A stretch of 64,000 bases of DNA from Byssothecium circinans (taxonomy: Eukaryota > Ascomycota > Dothideomycetes > Pleosporales > Massarinaceae), in NCBI GenBank assembly GCA_010015675.1, contig ML977038.1, positions 82,012-146,011 on the forward strand, given 5' to 3'. Made by a program: the position numbers and the translations under genes. The notes below the pieces were generated by a model. The model was given only the letters and a program-made list of their open reading frames with translations, was not told where the DNA came from and ran no database searches. Shown here piece by piece: positions 11,952-22,085 of the stretch (within the stretch, counting starts at the first letter, position 1; every line of letters begins with the position of its first letter).

Positions 11952-13072
11952 TCATGACTTCAGGTTGTCATTCTCCTCGCCGATGCGGGGTGGGCTCCTC
12001 GATTTTGACGATTTCGGACGGAAAGGCGATGGACTTCGTCTAAACATCATATTAGTATTCGAGAAATCACACTCAAGCTTCCATGACAGTTCCTCCACAC
12101 CCTGAGCAGGAAAGTGAGGTAACTCACGACCGCCGCTTTTCGCCCTCCTTCTTCCTCGCCTCAATCATCCTCAGCATAGTCTTCCGTCCATCCTGTGCGT
12201 TGATGCGCTGATCCCGCATCGACATGGATATCTTGTGCGTAGCATCTGCCCTCAACAGCCTCTTCAGCAGTAAATGTTTGGTCAGGATACAGACGAATAC
12301 GCCGCAGTCACTGCCGTTCTCTTGCTGTGGCGCATCATCCATGTGTATGAACTTGAGTGGTTTCTGCAGCAGTTGTTCCAACTTCACGCTCGTGTTGCGC
12401 GCTTCTCGGTGGTTGCTCGGCGATAAAGAGTCGTAGTGGAAGGACACGCCATCGATGATACTGACGAGGAGGAGAGACCAGTGTGAGCCGCCTTCGGCAT
12501 GTGTGGGATCGGGGCTGTCGTTTATAGGTAGGAAGATGTGCGATGTGTGGCGGAAGTCAGGGAGGGCGCTGCGGAGGGTCATAGGGTCAGGCGTGTGTTG
12601 GAGAAGATACGACATGGAGGGGCGAAGGAGGACTATTTGCGCTTTGGGGAAGGCGCCGAGTTCTTCGCGTTCGATGTATCTGCATTTGTGAGCTTGTGGC
12701 TCGGTGGTTGAGAACGGGTGGCGGAAATTACTCTTGCCAGAATGCGATGGCCTGGACAAAGGGATATTAGTTGGGGTACAGACGGGGAGAGGAGATGAAG
12801 AGTGTACATTGTCAGTGAGCCAGTCGTTCTTGATCGAGTCCACGTCTGCCTTCATTACTGCCGTTTATCAGTCTTCAGGTTCCAGCATATGCGCGCTACA
12901 AAGGCGGTCGACGACTCACACCGTACATCGTAGTCTGCCGTGTGTTAGCCTACCACCTGCAAGTTCTTACACACGTGCAGATATACTCACAAGAAAGGTA
13001 CGCATCGTCAGGGCTTAGATTATCCCCAAAGTGCTTGAGCGCGCCGTCAACAAACTTGGACAGACTCGGCAT
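11952..13072 (-). CDS. Ulp1-type cysteine protease, deneddylase (NEDP1/SENP8-like)
   Basis: Six exons: 12991-13072, 12920-12934 (only 15 nt), 12808-12857, 12732-12751 (20 nt), 12128-12679 and 11952-12039. Phases agree throughout, giving 268 residues. The order of catalytic elements is that of the C48 family: GGSHWSLLLVS (His), FHYDSLSPSN (Asp), then PQQENGSDCGVF (oxyanion Gln and nucleophile Cys). Short size and FWQEYIEREE resemble SENP8/NEDP1 rather than the long Ulp1/Ulp2 proteases, so removal of NEDD8 from cullins or other targets is the likely role. The last intron donor overlaps an in-frame TGA. If this intron is retained, the protein ends after EKRRS; if it is spliced out, a short Arg-Ser-Pro-rich tail (RSPSPFRPKSSKSRSPP) is added. 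NEDD8 versus SUMO preference is inferred. Confidence 0.85.
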
Positions 13073-13514
13073 TGTGAGGATTGCGGTTGCCCCGCTATCG
13101 ATTTGGAGACCTCACAGAATGTGGGCGAAAGGAGAAAAGCCGTTGAGGAGTCGAGGTAGTGTCAAAAGAGGTGCCTGGGAGTTATGTCGTAAGCAGGGAA
13201 TATAAGGCTGCGGTTGTACAATGAGGGCACAAAGGTAGCGTGCCGAGGCGGGCGTGGTGGTGGGGCAGGGATGTGTTGAGGGTGGAGTGACGTTGTTGCC
13301 TTGTCGGAGGATTTGAAGCGTGCGTGGAATGTGATAGGTCAATTCTTCATCTCTCAGAAAGCCCGCCAGAAGACGTGTATCTACCTATGTGATATATCGG
13401 CATTGTTTTCATTCTTTGTTTTCACCTTGATTGCTGGCTCGACCCAAACCAACTCTGTCTACACATGGCCGCCCAGATGTCGCTTTTGTGATTCTTCTTA
13501 CCTCCTGAACATCG
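13073..13514. other. Intergenic (442 bp)
   Basis: 5' flank of the deneddylase gene and 3' flank of the aminotransferase gene, both on the minus strand. No gene recognised. Confidence 0.5.
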
Positions 13515-14920
13515 TCACGGCAGCTGGTCAACAGTCTTATCGTCCCCATTCGCCTTGTTTGAACCCCAAATATCTGGCTTCTCCACCTTGTACAGCCAAC
13601 CCTGAGTGTCCTCGATTTTCCCTTGCTGAATACTTTTGAGCGTTGTCAGCAGCTTGACGCACACAGGTCCGGGTTCGTTGGAGCCGCTGATATAGGTGAT
13701 CTTGTCATTCCTTGACTCAAGATTGATGGATTTTATGGGTACAAGCGCTGCTGCAGTTCCTGCTGCGAGAACTTCGTCGAATTCTCTCAACTCCTCGTAG
13801 GGGATCTATGGAGGCTTAGTGGCATTGCTGGAGATGGAATTTGGGGACAGCAAACCTCTCGTGATTCAGTTTCCCAACCGAATGACTCTCCAATCTTCAA
13901 GACACTGTCGCCTGTGACACTCTTGATGACGTTCTTGCTGCTCGACGTGACAAGCTTGATCTTGTCACCATTCTTCTTCACGCCGATGAAAGCCGATGTT
14001 GAGAATTCGTCAATGACAGATCTAGTCTTGCTATCCAAGTGCAGGGTGATGCCGTAGCCAGCTTTGTGCGCTTTTTCACTCCACCGCAGTACTGGCGCGT
14101 AGTTGCCGCCAATCTTCGCTGATCCGGTGCCTTCCGGTGCCGCACGGTCGAATTGCTCGAGGATCAGAGCATCGACAGGATTCACGCCGTGGTAGACACC
14201 CGTAGGGATAACGTAGACACAAAACGTGTATTCCTCAGGTGGGTTCAGACCAAGCTGGGCAGAGCTTCCGAACAACAATGGCCGCACATACATGGCAGCA
14301 CCGGTCTCGTGCGGAGGCACATACGCAGCGTTCATGCCCACGGCGAGCTTACAGCACGCGAGAAAATGGTCGACAGGGACCTCGGGGATGGAGATGTAAG
14401 AGGCGGAGTGCTGCATACGCTCGGCGTTCTTGTTGGGGCGGAAGATGTTGATATTGCCTGTTGGGTCGCGGAAGGCTTTAAGCCCTTCGTAGCATTGCTG
14501 ACCGTAATTCAAACCAGGGGCCATGCCGTGTAGCCTGAGATAGGGATCCTCGATGAATTGGGGTGGTGTCCATTTCCCCTCCTTGACGGAATAGTGGGAC
14601 TCTACATGACCGGCAACTGTATGCGGTCAGTATATAGTCAATTCCTTTCCATAGCGGTGTCCGCTTTTCATCGAATTCTCCATTATTTTCTACTTCGTGG
14701 AGAGAATTCCCTGCTTCAGGTGGAGTCGGGAGAATTCAACTTTGAAGATGGAGATAAGAGTATGCACTGGGAAGATCATGGCCATACCTTCTCGGATCTT
14801 GAAGCCAACGTTGCTCCAGTCTGTACAAAATTAGCAGATGTCTTAATACCATTTTAAAAAGCGACATGATGCCATTGACGCACCAATTGTGTTTACAGGG
14901 GGGGGTGGGAAGTCAGACAT
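13515..14920 (-). CDS. Branched-chain amino-acid aminotransferase (PLP class IV)
   Basis: Four exons, 14884-14920, 14788-14820, 13856-14616 and 13515-13805, give 373 residues, normal for the family. Class IV features follow in order: GLNYGQQCYEGLKAFR near residue 60, FRPNKNAERM, YVRPLLFGSSAQLGL, and SAKIGGNYAPVLRW containing the PLP-binding lysine at about residue 191. These are followed by DEFSTSAFIGV and AAGTAAALVPIKSI. It catalyses reversible transamination of Leu, Ile and Val with 2-oxoglutarate. There is no evident mitochondrial presequence (start MSDFPPPPVNTIDW), so a cytosolic form or a secondary-metabolism paralogue is possible, but no biosynthetic cluster surrounds it. Intron 2 is unusually long here (171 nt). 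Divergent from the sulfhydryl oxidase gene. Confidence 0.92.
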
Positions 14921-15373
14921 GATAAAATGAGGTTGTGAAGGTTGTGGTCCAAAGCCCAGCGTCGTCCCACACAAAAGTTAGAAATTCGAGCGCATACAGA
15001 GGCTGCGTAGTGACGAGCCAGCGATATCGGCGGCAACCGGAGCTACCGGCGATATCCTTGATTCGCCGCTACAATACACCAAGCTCCAGCTGCTGGCGCC
15101 AGCCTTTGCAGGATACCCATCGTTTGGTCATTGACCCGTCTTCAATTTTCCACATGTAGTTTCTGCAAGGGGTGCAGACATCGCGTTTGCGGATGGCTAG
15201 TCTAGCCGAGCGTTGTGAAGCTCAATAGGAATGACCCTTGGCGGCGTGAGAATCATTTGAAACGGAAATTTAAGCCCACCATCATCAGGCGTCAACCTCG
15301 ACAGTCTCCGCTGTTATAACACCACAATCGCAGCTCTGGGAGCATATTCCTACCTCAAACATCGATATCAAAC
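14921..15373. promoter_or_regulatory. Bidirectional intergenic region between BCAT and Erv2-like genes
   Basis: 453 bp separate two divergent start codons, so promoter elements are presumably shared. No specific factor site can be assigned. Confidence 0.45.
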
Positions 15374-16054
15374 ATGGCCCCTCCGGCCGCGAAGAGCCGC
15401 TTCGTACTTCTTGCCGTCTTCATCGCCGCGTTATTTTTGTTCGTCCGCCTCGAAGGCCACAGAGCAGCCCCTGGGCAGCCGTCTCCAATTGAGCAGGCGA
15501 AGAAAGCCGCATCAAGCACACCTTCCGGCGGACCTTCTAGCGGTGCAGCGCTGACGGGACATGCGATTGCCCCTAAGCTCGGGAATGCTACGGCAAAGTA
15601 CGTCTTTGAGCAAACATCTCGGCGCATGACTGACGGATTTCTCCTCGCAGGGCAGAACTCGGTCGCGCCGCATGGAAAGTCCTCCACACGACATTTGCAC
15701 GCTTCCCCGAGAAGCCCACCCCAGACGAGAAGGAAGCGCTACGGTCATACGTACACTTGTTCCAGCGGCTATACCCATGGTACGGCACGCGTCCTATGGC
15801 GTTCTTGCAGTGGAAAGCATGCGCAGGCTAACTGTGTTTGCAGCGGAGACTGTGCTGAGCACTTCGGGAAGATCCTAGCCAAATACCCCCCTCAGGTCTC
15901 GTCGCGGTCGGCGGCTGCCATGTGGGGCTGTATGGTGCACAACATGGTCAACAAGCGCCTGAAGAAGCCCGAGTTCAACTGCGAAAATATCGGGGATGCG
16001 TACGACTGCGGATGTGGGGAGGATGACGCGAAAGACAAGGAAAAGAGCGAGTAG
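15374..16054 (+). CDS. Erv2-like FAD-dependent sulfhydryl oxidase (ERV/ALR family)
   Basis: Three exons, 15374-15597, 15651-15779 and 15844-16054, give 187 residues. Residues about 8-26 are a single hydrophobic segment (FVLLAVFIAALFLFV), acting as signal anchor. The ERV/ALR core follows: GRAAWKVLHTTFARFPEKP, then the redox-active CxxC in YPCGDCAEHF (Cys118/Cys121), then the family CX16C pair flanking HNMVNKRLKKPEF. The C-terminal CGCG could serve as the shuttle cysteine pair. The membrane-anchored layout points to the ER enzyme Erv2, which passes disulfides to protein disulfide isomerase using O2, rather than to mitochondrial Erv1. The C-terminus is acidic and lysine-rich with no HDEL. Confidence 0.9.
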   Translation: MAPPAAKSRFVLLAVFIAALFLFVRLEGHRAAPGQPSPIEQAKKAASSTPSGGPSSGAALTGHAIAPKLGNATAKYVFEQTSRRMTDGFLLAGQNSVAPHGKSSTRHLHASPRSPPQTRRKRYGHTYTCSSGYTHGTARVLWRSCSGKHAQANCVCSGDCAEHFGKILAKYPPQVSSRSAAAMWGCMVHNMVNKRLKKPEFNCENIGDAYDCGCGEDDAKDKEKSE

Positions 16055-17200
16055 CTCGCATAAAACCCCGGAGGCGGCTTCGCTAGGACATGAGCAACAC
16101 AGAGACATGTATTCGGCAGGAAATGAGGCGCAGGTCGAGGCCGATCTTGAAAGATACTATAGAGCTGAGAATACAGTCGGCGAGCAACACTGGAGGAGGG
16201 GCGCAAAGATCCTGGAGACTTAAGAGTCATCCCTGAGTGTATGTGCAAAAGCAAACACGAGCATGCTTTGCAGATGCAGATGCAGATGCGGGATGGAACC
16301 GCGAAGGTCACAGAGAGGGAGATGTTTGCTCTTCGCACAGTGATTTTCAAGTCACTCGGTACACGAAGGTGACGGGAAGGGTGGACTCTGGGGATCCGCG
16401 AGGTCACGTCAGCGGGTGTCATAAAGACATGTCTCAGATATCGACGACATTTGTAGGGAGATATGGCGAGCAAGTGGTGTGCGCAAGAATAGCACCGCAC
16501 CGGTAGTGCCGGACTCGAGACGGCAAATGGGAGCTCACGCGCTCAGCCGACCAGGGGCAGGTTCGGGGCTTCTCAGGAGCAGAGCAGAGCACAAGCGGCG
16601 CAGACAAGTGACAGCTTCCTCGTTGCGTTATAGTAATTTGCGAGGCCCAATAGGTGATCGTTTACTTGCGACGCCGCGCATTGTTCCCAAATGGACGTCG
16701 TTCCAAGTCGGCGTCATGCTGTCAAGATGCTATTGTGAAGGATGCATAACACTAGCACCACGTCGAGATGGCGGCGAGTGTTCCCTCCCCTCCCCTCCCC
16801 TCGGTGACGTCTGCGTTCTGTGCCGTGCCGTAAGGCGCTCCAAGGTTCGGCGCGTGATTATTTTAAGACTTCAATGTTGGGCGGCTCATGCTCATGGTGG
16901 CTGCAGGCTGCATGCGCGCTTGAGGGCTGATGCAGGGGCAGGGGCAGCCCGTCGCTGCAAGCGAATGGCGGCCACTATCCGTAACTAGCGCCACAAAAGT
17001 CGTGTTTGATGAGCGACTGAAACTGGCACAGACAGGCCCAACACCATCCTTCCCCCCCTTCCCCCCTCCCCGCGCCGCAGCAATCGATACAGCATGACCG
17101 TCGCCCCGGTCTGAACCTCACCGACTCCTCTTCATCTACCGTTGAGAGCCCGCCAGCTGTTCACCGCCAGTCTGCATTGCTATCGACGCTCTCCGCCATC
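16055..17200. other. Intergenic (1.15 kb) with pyrimidine tracts
   Basis: Upstream region of the LYAR-type gene. It contains a threefold GCAGAT repeat near 16272-16289, a CCCCT-type pyrimidine repeat near 16783-16800 and another C/T-rich block at about 17050-17075, close to the probable transcription start. Open frames here lack coding character. Confidence 0.5.
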
Positions 17201-19060
17201 ATGGTTTCGTTCTCCTGCGAGGTATGTTTATTTACTATTGCTACCCGGCACTCACGCTGCCCGATTGGACCCTTCCGCCCCTGCCCGGATGCACCGCGAC
17301 GGACAGATGAACGACGGACGGACAGACGCTGACTGCGAACTGCTGCGAACAGAACTGTGGGGATGTGCTCACGAAGAAGAAGCTTGATGGCCACCGCAAC
17401 CAGTGCTATGGCGCCTCCTTCACCTGTCTGGACTGCATGCAACACTTCCAGGGCACATCGTACAAAACACATACGGTATGCCTCACTCTCTTCAATATAT
17501 ATTATTGCCTCTCTTCCTCTTTACATATCTTTCTCTCAACATGGCATTGTGTTGCATGTCGGGTAGCGCACATCTTGCGCGACGTAAACATGCGCGTCGT
17601 CCCGCATGACGTGGGCGCTGGGCTGACCACCGCAGTCCTGTATTTCCGAAGACCAAAAATACCAAGGGAAGCTGTACAAGGACAAGAAGAAGCCCCAGCA
17701 CCAAAAGAACGACAGCGCCCAGCAGTACAACAGCCAGGCACTCGTTCCGCACGCCTACGTCGAAGATGCCCCCGATGTTGACACCGTCGCCCTCGTCGAT
17801 GCCCCTCCCCGCGCACCCACTCCCCCGCCTGCCGCAAACTCTCTAGGTTACGAAGAGCGTGCTGCGCTCCCGCCGGTCAATGTCTTCGACTTCCTAGACA
17901 CCTCACAGACCCCGAACCCCTCCCGCGTGCATCTGCCCGTCGATGAATCGCGCATGATCGAAGACAGCATACCCCCCGCGTATGAGGAGGAGCCTCAAAG
18001 AACCTTATTTGATGTAATGAAGTTCCAGGTTGCCGACGACGAGGACTATGCGCGCAACGGCTTCGCGTATGGCGACGAACCCATCAGGCCTACCAATGAA
18101 CGGTTTGACTCTTCGTACAACATTCGCGAGCAGGAGCCCCATATGAGCTATGTCACGCCCGCTCCGAAATCCAAGCACAACCGAACCAAGTCTCGCGACA
18201 AGGATATTGACACCACAATCAGGAAAGAGGAGAGGAAGCGTAAGCGCAACTCGCCGCCCGAGCTGGACATGTCGCTCGTCCGCACCCAGCAAGAGAGGGA
18301 TGTGATGATGGACGATGCCCCGCCGATGCTCCACTCCGGTCTTACCGGGGGACTCAATCGACTGTTGGCTCGCAACGAATTCCCCCCATCCCCGGAATAC
18401 TCGGGCGGATACGAAAACTCACCCCTGAGCCCAATGAAACGTGCCAAGCAAGGCGCCTCGAAAGCATTCATCCGCGCGCAAAGACAGCTCGATCTTCACC
18501 AAGAGAAGGAACGCAAGGCCGAACTCAAGGAAACAAAGAAGGATAAAGAGCGTGGGCGTGAGCGAGAGCGAAAAGAACGCAAAGCCAGCAATGCACTTGT
18601 GAAGATTCGACCCAAGATCAAGAACAGGGATGATTCTGCACGGGAGGGCCGGAAGATTCGTGAAGTTCGTCGCCGCCGCCAATACTCTTCGTCCGTGTCA
18701 CCCGCGCGTGGTTCCAAACCAATGAAGGCCATCGAATATCATCCATCTCGCTCTCATTCGCCGGGCGCCGACGGGAACAATCAATTGATCGTTCGTCCCA
18801 ATGGAGATGTTGTGCCTGTGAAGACGGAACATGAGGCCCGCGCTGAGCTGTTCATGTCTTTCGTCAACAAAGGCCCCGATTCTGAACGTGGTATGAGCAT
18901 CAACAAGACGTTGAAGCGATACCACCGCGAGCGATCTGACAGCTGGGACCGAGGCGTTTCCAAAGCCGACGAAGAGAAGGAATTGTGGAAGAGCATTCGT
19001 TTGAAGCGCAACGACCGAGGCGAGATTGTCCTTTTCTTTGCGCCACCAGAGGCCGCGTGA
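17201..19060 (+). CDS. LYAR-type C2HC zinc-finger nucleolar protein
   Basis: Three exons, 17201-17221, 17353-17475 and 17636-19060, give 522 residues. The N-terminus matches the LYAR fingers closely: MVSFSCENCGDVLTKKKLDG (Cys6, Cys9, with His21 and Cys25), then FTCLDCMQHF (Cys32, Cys35), KTHTSCISE (His47, Cys50) and QKYQGKLYK. LYAR proteins are nucleolar and linked to ribosome biogenesis and rRNA transcription. The C-terminal part is long and mostly charged, with a Lys/Glu/Arg-rich coiled segment (about residues 280-340) and basic stretches suited to nucleolar targeting. A more ordered C-terminal end (DEEKELWKSIRLKRNDRGEI) is present. The intron 1 donor GTATGT lies only seven codons after the ATG. 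Confidence 0.9.
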
Positions 19061-20100
19061 CTAGATCTGGATCTCGACATCATAATCCGTATGCAGGAAT
19101 GGAGCTGCGAAGACTCCCCAACGCAAACACGGATGGGATCATGAATATCATCTCAAAGCATCATACATAGCAAGACTGGAGTGAGTTGGGATGGAAAGGG
19201 AGCATGTGGAGGGGCGGGTTACGGAATACCCAGCATTTCTAGGTTGATACCCGACTTTAAGTCAGCTTCCTCTTCGGGTGGATTGGTGTTTGTGTTGGAT
19301 TGGATTGGATTGGTTGTGGATCATCATTTCATCATCAGCGGAAGCGATCTCATTTCTGGCATTTATACGTTGCATGGTTATCTTGTCTTCTGCATATTTA
19401 CGGCTGCTATCATCACCTCTCTACTCACTCGACACCTTTCTTTTGTCAGAATCTCGTTGGAAAGGCATCATTTCTGCGTTTCCTTTGAGAGTCTGCGCAA
19501 CTTAATTGTCGTATCACCCCTAATACACCCCTTCTCTTGCTCCCTCGGGCTGGACCCTGGCTTTTCTATTTGTCGGGGGTCTGGGCTTGTTTCTTGGGCC
19601 TAGATTGCTGGCTTCATTGCTTGTTGTCTGTTTAGGGGCTGTGCGAGTAGGGGATAGATGGGCAATATACTTTCTTCTTCAAAGTGATCAATTGATCCAA
19701 AGTCATTCCATCGTGCATGAGCATGTCTATTTCATGGACACTTGGCATCGTAAAGCCTCTACTGTATATCCCTGCATATTGTACATCCAATCTCATAACG
19801 TACGTAACCCAAGCACGACCATTGACTCTGATCCCAGCCTTTTGACCGTGATTCCCAAAGTTGACCAAGCCAGCCAATATGCCCATCTACAATCCCTTTT
19901 TCCCTAAACCAACCAACAGCTGGCCCTACTTACTATCTTCCCATACAGGACACAGGCCCATGTTAAAACAAGTTCCCATCTCATCAGGAAACCCCCCCAA
20001 AAAAAAAAACCCCCAAAAAACCTTAATTTATCCCATATACAAAGAAGAAGAAAAAAACCTTTTTACATAGTGTATCCTACAACAGCAAACAAATCTTCCA
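19061..20100. other. Convergent intergenic (1.04 kb), low-complexity
   Basis: 3' flanks of the LYAR-type gene and the small membrane-protein gene. It holds a GGATT repeat near 19297-19313 and an A/C-rich low-complexity patch near 19985-20020. No gene is supported. Confidence 0.5.
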
Positions 20101-20876
20101 TCATACCCACACCCTCCCAACCAGCCACCACCCAACCGCCCAAAACCCCCAAGCCACCAGCGCCCCCACAACACCCATGCCTAGTATGACCCACCCCCGC
20201 ATCTCGAGCGCCTCACTAATCTCCATCTTCGCAATCTTCCGGATCTTTTTATGTAGGTACCATGGCTCCCTTTTCTTCGCTTCACTGCTACCACCTTCTC
20301 TCTCTTTCCCGGGAGATATTGCGTCGTTGGGCGACACATGGCTGTGCGAGTCTCGACGCTTCCAGGTTGAATGGGCGGGGTCTTGGTAAGGTTCGGGGCC
20401 GAGCCATGACGAGGGGGAGAGGAGGGAGAGGAGGGATTTGGAGGAGGTGGTGCTTGGGGATGAAGAAGTGGAGGTGGAGGTGGAGGCGCGGTGGAGGCGG
20501 TCGGAGCGGTTTATCAGGAAGAGGGAGAGGAGGAAGGATGTGAAGAGGATGGGGGTCACTATTATCTGTTTTTCTTCTTGTTAGTAGTTGTTCGGAGTGA
20601 ATTGGGATACATGGGAATGTGGAGGGTGGAGTGGAGTAAACGTACTCGGACGAGAAGCGAATCTTCGGCCTCATCTGGTGGCTGGGTTGGGGGTGAGCGT
20701 GGTGGGGAATTTGGGGGTGTTGTCTGGAGTGAAGAACTGTTTATCTGGCCGAGATCGAGGAAGGGGTCGTGGTAATGTTTCTTTCGGCGCGGGCGGGCGG
20801 GGCGTTGTCGTGTGGTTGGGGGTGAGGGGGGTGGAGATGGTGGGAGGTCTGAGGGTCTGTGCTGTGCTGACTCCAT
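20101..20876 (-). CDS. Small membrane protein with two predicted TM segments
   Basis: Two exons, 20646-20876 and 20101-20565, are joined across an 80-nt intron with GTACGT donor, CTAAC branch and CAG acceptor. The product has 231 residues. Residues 1-77 are proline-, serine- and arginine-rich (SDLPPSPPPSPPTT) and include HDPFLDLGQI. The first hydrophobic segment is VTPILFTSFLLSLFLI just after the splice junction. A Ser/Thr-rich linker and a charged helix (KKIRKIAKMEISEALE) precede a Trp/Gly-rich C-terminal segment (GMGVVGALVAWGFWAVGWW). I do not recognise the family. The exact splice fit and the TM segments argue that it is real. Divergent from the Zn2Cys6 gene at 22086. Confidence 0.68.
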
Positions 20877-22085
20877 GAATTCGTGCGTTCAATGCCCTGT
20901 CCAGATGTTAAGTAAAAGAGGATTTTGTTCAGCGAATGATTGAAGTCAAGATATTGGATCGAATGGTATTGATGGAGTGCTGAGAATCGATGGGTTGCCG
21001 TTTCTTTGTTGGAGGCGGGACCCACGGGAATGACGACGATGGGCATTGGTTTAGCTCGGCTTTCGCGCAGGGCTGACGCGAACGTCGTCTGCCGAGCGTG
21101 ACAACGCGTCTCTTCTGATTTTGCAACCATCAACCATGGGCGAGGAATGCGTTGTTCTGTATCGGGGCGAGTTGTTGGACATATCAGTCCACAGCTAGAG
21201 GGGCTTCACGGGTCACCCTCCTCTGTCTTGAAGGCGCTATCTGGACACTCTTGGAAGACAGTTCTGGACAGCAGTCTGGCAACACTTTGCTGGGTTGTGG
21301 AATGTGCCGAGCGCTTTTTAATACTGCAGGGCGATGACTGATCGGAACATCCTCCTAAGTTTCATCCTCTTCGTCTTCGGGATCCGCGGGCCACGCTTGC
21401 TGTGGGCTAATCTAGAGTTTGGAGCTTTTCGGATCCGAATTCTTCTCGACCGACAGCGAGTGCGAACACAGCCGTCTTTTTCTAACAAACAAAGGGGCTA
21501 AAGTCGGGCTTTTAGGATTGTCCGGCCTCCTAACATTTGTTGATCTACCCCAGATGGTGCAAGAGTCTTCTGTAGCCGCAGCGCTGCTCGTATTTGGATG
21601 GCTATCATTGGCTCTGTGCGGAGTAAGCCCTCGCATTTGCTCGCTCCAACAAGACCACCGTTCAGGAACATCGGGGTACGTACGCATTTGCTGCTGCCTG
21701 CGCTTTATCATAAAGCATAAACTTTCTCGTCTTGACGCTATTTAAGATAGTCACACTTTGTTTGAAATCAAAGCCGCGTACGGCGCAATTATTATTAGTC
21801 CACCGCATTCCTTGCGCTCTCTGGCTGACTCGGCCCGGACAAAGTAATCCGGACGAGCACACCTGTGACTTCTGGCACCATTGTCTTTTCGTCGTCATCT
21901 TTCTGACCTTGCCATCTGACGTCGACCTAATTTTCGCTTCCTTATTACTGCACCGTCGAATCTACAGAGCTTGAAGTCGGTTGGGGAACCCGTCTGATTT
22001 GTATTGAATTTGGGAGTGTGCTACGCGGACGCGGACGCTTACGGACGAACGAGAGACACCTTTCGTGCGACGGACGCATCTCAAG
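20877..22085. other. Divergent intergenic (1.2 kb)
   Basis: Shared upstream region of the small membrane-protein gene and a Zn2Cys6 regulator. No gene is supported despite short open frames. Confidence 0.45.

Noticed and set aside
15892..16500. 202-codon minus-strand frame over the end of the Erv2-like gene
   Set aside because: Antisense and 3' flank; the sense strand carries a complete ERV/ALR domain with correct introns.
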